NCBI GenBank assembly: GCA_016211245.1 | Contig: JACQSQ010000013.1 | Location: 1-64,000, forward strand | Direction: 5' to 3' | From: Candidatus Woesearchaeota archaeon | GTDB taxonomy: Archaea; Nanobdellota; Nanobdellia; Woesearchaeales; GW2011-AR4 | DNA: 64,000 nt | In this document: positions 57,717-64,000 of the stretch, one piece after another | Numbering within the stretch: position 1 is the first letter of the stretch | Layout: the number at the start of each line of letters is the position of its first letter | Made by a program: the position numbers and the translations under genes | The notes under the pieces: generated by a model | The model's database searches: none | The model's input: the letters and a program-made list of their open reading frames with translations, nothing else | Told to the model about the DNA's origin: nothing

Positions 57717-58856
57717 ATGACATACCATCAAAAATCAGGGATTTTAAGCAATATGCTCCTGTTATTTGCCTCAATGGCGGTTTTTCTTGTATTACTGGAA
57801 ATATTTGTCAGGGTTTTTGGAATAGCCCCCCAATACGGTCCCTTAAAGATGTTCGAGAAAGACGAGCAGCTTGATTTCAGGATGATCCCGAATTTCAAGG
57901 GAAAATTTGTGAAGCAGGAGTTCGAGATAGAGATACACACAAATTCCTATGGATTGAGGGATGAGGAATATTCCGGCAAAAAGCCGAATGACTACAACAT
58001 ACTTGCTTTGGGGGACTCATTTACATGGGGGGCATATGGCACGGAATTAAACCAGACATTTGCCAAGATTCTTGAGAAAAAGCTGAACGACAACTCAAAA
58101 AGCATTGATTACCGCGTCATAAATGCAGGCGTGCCAAGCTACGGCACGGACCAGCAACTGGCATACCTTAAAACTCACGGCAAAAAATTTGAGCCGGACA
58201 TGGTTTTGCTGAATTTTTTTGTGGGGAATGATTTTTTCGACAATGCCCAAAAAAACGAGCTGACAGTGAAGAGCAATCTATTGGTTACAAACAAGCTTGA
58301 GCTCGGAAAGACGGAGAAATTAAGAAACTTCCTGCTGCTGAATTTTCATTCTTACAGGATAATCGAGAAAGGGACGACAAGCCTTTTTGCCAATTTCATC
58401 CAGAAAAACATAAAGGGAAAAATACAATACTGGGAAAAAGAAGCGGAATTGTTTATCAAGCCTTTAAATGAGGATGCAAAAAAACAATTTGAAATGACAA
58501 GAGAAATTCTGGACGAGATGAACTCTTACCTCAAACCAAGGAATATAAAATTTGTCATTGCTGTAATACCCCTGAATTACCAGGTTAACGACGATTTAAA
58601 GCAGTCATTTATAAAAAATAACCTTGGTGATAAGGAATTTGACATTGAGCAGCCGCAGAAAGTCATAACAGAATGGGCAAAGGAAAACAATATTTTTGTT
58701 ATTGACTTGCTGCCTTATTTGGCAGAACTGGAAAAAGACCACGACTTATACTGGAAATTAAATGCTCACTTTAACGTTGAAGGGAATGAAGCTGTTGCAA
58801 ACATAATATTTGAGAATTTATCCAATAACAAAGCGTTAGTAACGAGAGCAAAATAG
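57717..58856 (+). CDS. Membrane-anchored SGNH hydrolase
   Basis: The ATG at 57717 (MTYHQKSG) gives 379 residues and lies 4 nt after the previous stop; a longer frame to 57657 is rejected. Membrane helix about 11-33, then LALGDSFTWGAYG (Ser), INAGVPSYGTDQQLAY, NFFVGNDFFDN and LNAHFNVEGNEAVA (His). The closest relative here is the 46069 product, which shares length, 'GTDQQ' and 'GND' blocks. It ends the GT-C operon and meets the 58857 gene tail to tail with no spacer. Confidence 0.82.
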   Translation: MTYHQKSGILSNMLLLFASMAVFLVLLEIFVRVFGIAPQYGPLKMFEKDEQLDFRMIPNFKGKFVKQEFEIEIHTNSYGLRDEEYSGKKPNDYNILALGDSFTWGAYGTELNQTFAKILEKKLNDNSKSIDYRVINAGVPSYGTDQQLAYLKTHGKKFEPDMVLLNFFVGNDFFDNAQKNELTVKSNLLVTNKLELGKTEKLRNFLLLNFHSYRIIEKGTTSLFANFIQKNIKGKIQYWEKEAELFIKPLNEDAKKQFEMTREILDEMNSYLKPRNIKFVIAVIPLNYQVNDDLKQSFIKNNLGDKEFDIEQPQKVITEWAKENNIFVIDLLPYLAELEKDHDLYWKLNAHFNVEGNEAVANIIFENLSNNKALVTRAK

Positions 58857-59231
58857 CTATTTTCTTAAATTAAATGCAATTCCTGCCAAAACCAGTGCTG
58901 CCGGCAACAAAATTCCATGGTATTTGATATTTAGCCCAATCAAGCCAAGATAATAGCTCAAAATTCCTATGACTGCAGCTGACAAAGCAATTCCAATCAC
59001 GAATCTTTCAAGGAAATCCAGCTTTTCTTCCCAATAAATCATTATACAATAGCCCGGAAGAACAAAAAGCCAGAATAACGATAAGGCAAATCTTAACGAG
59101 ACAATGAAGCTATCTTTATAATATATGATTTTTAGTATAATCAAACCTATCAAAAACAATATTCCAATGTACACTGATTCTTTCTTGACTACTTCAAAAA
59201 TTTCTTTGCTCAATGCAATCAGCTCCAACAT
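58857..59231 (-). CDS. Small DUF1616-like membrane protein
   Basis: A 124-residue protein with four membrane segments (about 20-38, 44-66, 76-93 and 98-118). LSLFWLFVLPGYCIMIYW, then ERFVIGIALSAAVIGILSYY, is the 'f..PGy......ler..ls..lS....' pattern of DUF1616. It overlaps the 3' end of the GT-C gene at 59194 by 38 nt. This repeats the GT-C plus small-protein layout seen at 57383, pointing to a functional pair. Biochemical role unknown. Confidence 0.65.
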   Translation of the reverse strand: MLELIALSKEIFEVVKKESVYIGILFLIGLIILKIIYYKDSFIVSLRFALSLFWLFVLPGYCIMIYWEEKLDFLERFVIGIALSAAVIGILSYYLGLIGLNIKYHGILLPAALVLAGIAFNLRK

Positions 59232-60858
59232 TGCTGTTTTTCAATACAATTATATTATTATTCTCAAAAACTATTTTGATATAGTCTTTCTTCAACAACT
59301 CATTTGCAATTAATAGGTTATATTGTGCAAAGACAGGCTGTGCAGTTCTTCTGTCAAATACAAGGTAATTGAAATTGCAAATGTCCTTTGTTCCAAATCT
59401 GATTTCTTCCGGCAGTTCGTCAATGCCGAACTTAAATGAAAATAATGATTCTCTTATTGGAGCGCCGCCGCCTGCATCTCCTGGCAATTCTGAGTCATAA
59501 TTTCTTCTAACTTCCCTTTTGTTTATAGCGTCTATGAAACCTTCAGGAGTAACCTGGTAATGGGCTCTTTTTGCGTTTCTCAATAATGCATCTTGACTAT
59601 ATATGTCGCCGTAAAAGAAATATACTTTTACATCGTCTTCAGCGTTTTTCGCAATCCAGTTGAACATGTCCCAATGCTCTTTGCCCATCAAACCATTACT
59701 TTGTATCTTTTGATAATGCGGAATTAAAGGGATATTTGGAATTATCACCAAAATAATCAGAATTATAGATAATGATATTGAATGCCATACCTTCCATTCT
59801 TTGATTATCAATTTCAAAATCCAGTAAATTCCAAATCCAACAAGAAATGACAAAAATATCGGCCAGAAAAATCTTAATTGGAAAGCCTTTTCCCTAAATC
59901 CAATATAGTTTGAAAGCCCGACGAGAAGCATGCTTAGCGAAGCAATTGTTGGAACAAGGCTTTTTTTAATGAAAAGTAATGATGCAATAAATCCAATTAC
60001 CATAAAAACAAGAAGCAGCTTGAAATCCATCAAATAGATTGTTGGATTGTCCCATCTTAATGACGCAGCAAACTCAAATGGTTGTCGAGGAATCCAGACT
60101 CCTTTAAAAATAATAAAGTAATAAAGCGTCAATGCCAGCGTAATGATAGCTCCAAAAGCGAAATTCTTTATTATACCAAAATCAATTTTTTTATTGGTTA
60201 ATAAATATCCAATTAAAAATATAATCAAGTATATCGCAGCAAACAATGTCTCAGAAGTATGGGTCATAAATGTTGCAGCCATAACAATTCCAAGAAAGAT
60301 GTAAGACTTGTGCAGATTATTCCTAGAAGTGTACCAAAAAATGCAAATGAGGAAAAATTGAGACAATAAAGTCGGCCAATGTCCGAATAGGAATCCTGTG
60401 TACAACCCAGAGGAGAAAACAAGCAACGATATTGGAAGAGAGATTAATGCAACATTTTTGTTGAACTGCCTAATTACGAGATACATAACTAAAGATGCCA
60501 AGGCAGCAAAAAAGAATACACTAAAGTAAATTGTGTCATAAACCTCCAAACCGCTTAGATGAGATAAGATTACGCTTAAATGGTATAGTACTGGCGGATA
60601 GTAGCCTGTCGCGCCTTCAACGCCCATCACAATGTAGCTTGCCTCATCCCTGTAATTGCCTGCGTCCTTAATGCTTTGCGCTCTTGTCTGGTGCTGAAAT
60701 GCATCAGAAGCCATGTATGCGTAAGGGTAATCGTGCTGCAATTGATGGTCGAACAAAAATCCTGTGCCTAGATAAAGAAAGACACCAAAAAAAATTACAA
60801 GCACAATCTTTTCTAAGTCAAGCCTGATTTTGAACACCTTTCCCAAATTTTTTTGCAT
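59194..60858 (-). CDS. GT-C type membrane glycosyltransferase
   Basis: The ATG at 60858 (MQKNLGKV) gives 554 residues; another ATG lies five codons upstream. It overlaps the end of the YfhO-family gene by 41 nt. About 12 membrane segments. The first loop has YPYAYMASDAFQHQTRAQSI, a GT-C acidic motif, then GYYPPVLYHLSVILSHLSG and FGHWPTLLSQFF. The soluble C-terminal domain of about 150 residues is extracytoplasmic. It parallels the 55786 product and likewise has a tiny DUF1616-like partner downstream. Confidence 0.75.
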   Translation of the reverse strand: MQKNLGKVFKIRLDLEKIVLVIFFGVFLYLGTGFLFDHQLQHDYPYAYMASDAFQHQTRAQSIKDAGNYRDEASYIVMGVEGATGYYPPVLYHLSVILSHLSGLEVYDTIYFSVFFFAALASLVMYLVIRQFNKNVALISLPISLLVFSSGLYTGFLFGHWPTLLSQFFLICIFWYTSRNNLHKSYIFLGIVMAATFMTHTSETLFAAIYLIIFLIGYLLTNKKIDFGIIKNFAFGAIITLALTLYYFIIFKGVWIPRQPFEFAASLRWDNPTIYLMDFKLLLVFMVIGFIASLLFIKKSLVPTIASLSMLLVGLSNYIGFREKAFQLRFFWPIFLSFLVGFGIYWILKLIIKEWKVWHSISLSIILIILVIIPNIPLIPHYQKIQSNGLMGKEHWDMFNWIAKNAEDDVKVYFFYGDIYSQDALLRNAKRAHYQVTPEGFIDAINKREVRRNYDSELPGDAGGGAPIRESLFSFKFGIDELPEEIRFGTKDICNFNYLVFDRRTAQPVFAQYNLLIANELLKKDYIKIVFENNNIIVLKNSNVGADCIEQRNF

Positions 60859-63082
60859 AGATAAAATAACCAAAGTATAATAAGATTAATACAAATGATA
60901 TAACACTTATCATTTTTCCCCTAGCATACGATTTTGGCTTGTATTCAAATTTAACCTCGCTTTTTTCACCATTTAGATAAACAGCTGTTACTATCCCATT
61001 TGCTTTATGCATTTTAACTTCATTTCCATTTATGCTTGCCTTCCATCCGGGAAAATCAACAAATCTTTCTGAAGCAACAAGCCATCTTTTTTGGCCGCTC
61101 AATTCCAAAATGACTTTGTTGTTTTTGTATTCTTTGACCGGAGCCTCAACATAACTTCCTTTTGAAATATTGAATATTTTATTCACATCCTCTTCTGTGA
61201 CTGTATTTTGGCCTGAGAAAAGATCTGGCACTATCACTCCTCCATAATCCACATACTGCCTTAGCAATCCTATGCTGTTGTCATCGACAGAATCCCGAAC
61301 TAAGAAGATAACATCAAACGTTTTCAGGAAATCCAAGCTGTAATCATTTATTTTTGCGCCCTCAATCAGGACGCTTTCATTGGGCTTCCAGCTCTGGGAC
61401 ATTATGGTGTATGTAAGCTGCCTTACAAGCTCTTGATTTCCAGCAATCAAAATGCTTTTGGGCGCCATGTAGTATCTTGGAAGCTGATAGGTATTATTGT
61501 AAAGATAAGGCCCCCATGCTTCCCAGATTGAGCATTCCCTGCAATTATTGTACCTGCCTATGAGCTTGAATCCTTCAATATCTTCCTTTTCGCTTAATAT
61601 AGCATATTTGCTGTTAAGCACAGCATAGAATTTGGCTGGTGAACTTTGCGCTACACTCAGGTAAATTATATAATCATTAAACCAGATTCCAGAGCCGCCT
61701 TTTAACTCTGAAATCCCTTTTTGGGCATAATAATTGTAGCCTGCAGCTCCAATCAAGTCCTTTAATGCAAGGTTTATGACCCTGAATTGCGAATTGTCTT
61801 GCGACATTTTCTCTACTATCGGGATTTCGCCAGGATTTACCACTTTTATTGATTGAGGTGCTGCTTGAATTAGAAATAATTCAAAAAAAATAATACTAAA
61901 AATAACCCTGAAAATCCATTTCTTGTCAAGCTTTTGATACCTCTCAAGCAAAGAGTTCAATGCCAATAACCCAAATCCTGCAAGAATTGATGCTGCAAAT
62001 GCAAACAAAACCAAGGCTCTTTCTATATGCCTTGTTTGGCTGAATACCGGAACATTGAACAATAATTTTGACAAAAAGGATTCTGTCGACAGCAATAATG
62101 ACAATAACACAATAATTGCGGCAAAAATGACTGCTTTGTTCTTATAATTTTTTAACCCCAATATTAAAAGGATTATCCCTGCAAGCCCTACTGCTGCCGA
62201 CAAGCCCTGGCCATTAAAGAAGATATTTGACACAAATGCAAAAAGGAAATTGCTTAGCTTGACCGGCTCGCCAAGATATTGCTCATATGAGATGCCTGCT
62301 CCCCTGTTGGACAGCTTCATGAACTCCAAACCGGGAAGCAATTTTATTGCGGAAAGGCCAAAGAAGACGGCAATAATAATTATGCCTGCAACTGAGAGTT
62401 TTATCAACCTGTTTAATATGTTTTTATCAATCAAGTAAGTTGTTGAATAAGCCAAGATTAAGATGAACAGGTATGGAAGATAAATGACGCCGCCGACAGA
62501 AACAAGCAATGCGGCAAAGATTCCTGCAAGCATTGAATATAATATATATTCTTTTGTTTTTAATGATCTTATTGTAAAAAATAATATAAAAGGCAATAAG
62601 GAATATCCTTCTATTATCATTATGTTGCCCGGGATAATAAAAGAATGCATGAAACCGTTGAACATGTAAAGCAAAGCTGCAATGAATCCTGCTCTCTTGT
62701 CTTCGCTTAAGTAATAAACTAATAAGTACATTCCCAATCCGGCAAGAAAAAGGTGGACTATAACAGTGAAGTTCATTGCCAGATAAATATTTCCGGTCAG
62801 CAAAATAAAAAATAAATTCAGGTCAATGAAATAGTACTCAGGCTGCGCAAACAAAGGCCTTCCGGAATAGTAATAAGGGGTCCATAAAGGCAAAGAGCCT
62901 TCTGACAATGACTTTTTCATGTTGTAAGAGTAGAAAGTAACATCATTGATGTAATGCACATTGTTGAGGATTTTTGAAGCGCTTATTATGCCGTGGAAGA
63001 AAAATAAGGATAGAAATAACAGTATAATTGCAAGATAGTGCTCTTTAATGAAGCTCTTGATTTTATTTAGATACTCTTTCAA
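60818..63082 (-). CDS. YfhO-family multipass membrane protein
   Basis: A 754-residue protein starting with TTG; no ATG is near and a TATA box lies about 35 nt upstream. About 12-13 membrane segments fill residues 1-410, then an extracytoplasmic domain, and a last helix (about 727-745). PLWTPYYYSGRPLFAQPEYY and LLYMFNGFMHSFIIPGN are typical of YfhO proteins, and VDFPGWKASINGNEVKMHKA is the family's 'pGW.a.vnG' C-terminal motif. YfhO proteins are GT-C-like and involved in glycosylating surface polymers such as lipoteichoic acid in bacteria. First gene of the minus-strand operon 63082-58857. Confidence 0.83.
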   Translation of the reverse strand: MKEYLNKIKSFIKEHYLAIILLFLSLFFFHGIISASKILNNVHYINDVTFYSYNMKKSLSEGSLPLWTPYYYSGRPLFAQPEYYFIDLNLFFILLTGNIYLAMNFTVIVHLFLAGLGMYLLVYYLSEDKRAGFIAALLYMFNGFMHSFIIPGNIMIIEGYSLLPFILFFTIRSLKTKEYILYSMLAGIFAALLVSVGGVIYLPYLFILILAYSTTYLIDKNILNRLIKLSVAGIIIIAVFFGLSAIKLLPGLEFMKLSNRGAGISYEQYLGEPVKLSNFLFAFVSNIFFNGQGLSAAVGLAGIILLILGLKNYKNKAVIFAAIIVLLSLLLSTESFLSKLLFNVPVFSQTRHIERALVLFAFAASILAGFGLLALNSLLERYQKLDKKWIFRVIFSIIFFELFLIQAAPQSIKVVNPGEIPIVEKMSQDNSQFRVINLALKDLIGAAGYNYYAQKGISELKGGSGIWFNDYIIYLSVAQSSPAKFYAVLNSKYAILSEKEDIEGFKLIGRYNNCRECSIWEAWGPYLYNNTYQLPRYYMAPKSILIAGNQELVRQLTYTIMSQSWKPNESVLIEGAKINDYSLDFLKTFDVIFLVRDSVDDNSIGLLRQYVDYGGVIVPDLFSGQNTVTEEDVNKIFNISKGSYVEAPVKEYKNNKVILELSGQKRWLVASERFVDFPGWKASINGNEVKMHKANGIVTAVYLNGEKSEVKFEYKPKSYARGKMISVISFVLILLYFGYFIYAKKFGKGVQNQA

Positions 63083-63113
63083 GCCAAATCCCCTGTAGAA
63101 GATATTAAGAAGC

Positions 63114-63121
63114 TATTTAAA
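63114..63121 (-). promoter_or_regulatory. TATA box of the YfhO operon
   Basis: Minus-strand TTTAAATA is centred about 35 nt before the TTG at 63082, so the leader is about 8 nt; this supports the TTG start. Confidence 0.5.
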
Positions 63122-63189
63122 AGGTTTATTATTGGGATTTTGAGAATTTAACTGGACATTACAATTTTAACTAGATTAATAATGTATTA

Positions 63190-63227
63190 GGCGACCTATT
63201 TCAAAGCACGCATGATAATAGGTGACC
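63190..63227. other. Stem-loop in the 63083-63356 gap
   Basis: ACCTATT (63194-63200) and AATAGGT (63217-63223) pair exactly, and flanking GG/CC extend the stem with mismatches. The 274-bp gap also holds the YfhO promoter and 37-bp element copy B; no gene is seen in it. Confidence 0.35.
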
Positions 63228-63282
63228 CGCACACTAATGTTTTGCTATTTATCTTATCAATAAAGCACTATTGTTGTACGAG

Positions 63283-63319
63283 GGGCACCCATTCTGTTCA
63301 GGAGAGCGCATGGGTCTCG
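63283..63319 (-). repeat. 37-bp element, copy B (inverted partner of 37916)
   Basis: On the minus strand this reads CGAGACCCATGCG ... AATGGGTGCCC, 33 of 37 positions identical to copy A. The ACCCAT/ATGGGT pairing is kept, and three of the four differences fall in its 17-nt loop in one cluster. Confidence 0.7.
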
Positions 63320-63356
63320 TAATTATAAAATATAAATTGAATTTTATAGTGAAGGA

Positions 63357-64000
63357 CTAATCAACAAACCTGTACTTAACCAGATAATAAACTGCTTTTA
63401 TTCCATCAACCCATGTTATCTTCTTGCCTTCTGCAAACTTCCTTCCGTAGAAATTGATTGGAACTTCATGAATTTTATAGCCTTTCTTCAGTATTTTGGC
63501 TGTTATCTCAGGCTCAAAGTCAAACCTTGCGGCCTTTAAATTGATTCCATTAAGAACTTCTTTCCTGAATGCCTTGTAGCAGGTTTCCATGTCAGTTATC
63601 TTTACGCCGTAAAGCATATTCGTAAGCAAAGTTAAAAATAAATTTCCGGCATAATGCAGCTTGTACATCTTGCTCAGGTTTTTAGTTATCATCTCAAACC
63701 TTGAGCCGTAAACGACTTTTGTTTTGTTCTCAACTATGGGCTTTAATAATTTTTCATAGTCATTCGGGTCATACTCTAAATCAGCATCTTGGATTAGGAT
63801 TATATCGCCTGTTGCCTGCTTTAGCCCAGTTCTTATCGCAGAGCCCTTTCCCTTGTTCTTTTCATGATAGACTATTTTTATGCTCTTGTCTTTTAGTTTT
63901 TTTAGGATGTCTCTTGTGCCGTCTTTTGAGAAATCATCTACCACAATTATTTCTTTGGCAAAATTTAATGTTTTTGCTTTCTTTACTTTGCCTATAATCT
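63357..64000 (-). CDS. Glycosyltransferase family 2, 5' end outside window
   Basis: The frame is open to the right window edge, so the N-terminus is missing; the GTG at 63944 is internal (the codons before it read KEIIVVDD, the usual strand before 'DDFSKDGT'). Visible motifs: [55 protein letters not shown] and VVYGSRFE. The C-terminus (GRKFAEGKKITWVDGIKAVY) matches that of the 25659 gene, so the two are probably paralogous polyprenyl-phosphate glycosyltransferases. Confidence 0.85.
   Translation of the reverse strand, partial: IIGKVKKAKTLNFAKEIIVVDDFSKDGTRDILKKLKDKSIKIVYHEKNKGKGSAIRTGLKQATGDIILIQDADLEYDPNDYEKLLKPIVENKTKVVYGSRFEMITKNLSKMYKLHYAGNLFLTLLTNMLYGVKITDMETCYKAFRKEVLNGINLKAARFDFEPEITAKILKKGYKIHEVPINFYGRKFAEGKKITWVDGIKAVYYLVKYRFVD

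Overview
The window looks like an accessory chromosome segment of an archaeon, most plausibly a DPANN lineage such as Woesearchaeales (the lineage is inference). The archaeal signs are direct. About twenty transcription units have an A/T octamer (TTTATAAA, TTTAAATA, TTTTTAAA) whose centre lies about 26-31 nt before the start codon, most often 26-27, so the mRNAs are leaderless or nearly so. There is also a tandem Lrp/AsnC-type regulator and a surface protein with a PGF-pre-PGF type domain. No rRNA, complete tRNA or CRISPR array was seen.

Region 1 (1-5363) is an AT-rich, mobile zone. It holds two RHS-core proteins, each followed by a small multipass membrane protein with its own leaderless promoter, which is the layout of a polymorphic toxin/immunity array. 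The second RHS protein is complete and very short, with a signal peptide, an alpha/beta-hydrolase tail (Ser303-Asp330-His375 candidate triad) and a six-cysteine C-terminus. Next come a decayed Tc/SpvB-type RHS remnant, a DUF4258-like/DUF2283-like pair and a frameshifted IS91-type transposase. One motif, GGTACGTAAAGTTCTT, lies just after three of these modules.

Region 2 (5364-31919) is a surface-glycan cluster: a Wzx-type flippase, GT9, GT2, GT4 and GT-C glycosyltransferases, membrane-anchored SGNH hydrolases, nucleotide-sugar dehydrogenases and epimerases, two three-domain sugar C-methyltransferase-like proteins, an aldo/keto reductase, a Gfo/Idh/MocA oxidoreductase, a cupin, WecB, and a FkbH-like HAD/acyltransferase. 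A tandem Lrp-like regulator sits divergent to a small methyltransferase.

Region 3 (31947-37811) is one very long secreted, C-terminally anchored protein made of many CW...C...C.W...WC repeats, rich in N-glycosylation sequons. It is an attractive acceptor for the glycans made around it.

Region 4 (38027-64000) continues the glycan theme: an AAC(3)-type acetyltransferase, an (alpha/alpha)-barrel protein, a second UDP-sugar dehydrogenase, and a carbamoylation cassette like the sxtIJKL genes (two small membrane proteins, carbamoyltransferase, SGNH hydrolase and a 53-residue DUF5989 protein). It also has more glycosyltransferases, a transglutaminase-like and cupredoxin-like pair, several GT-C enzymes with tiny DUF1616-like partners, and a YfhO-family protein. 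A 37-bp element (33/37 identical) occurs in inverted orientation at 37916 and 63283, bracketing about 25 kb of this region.
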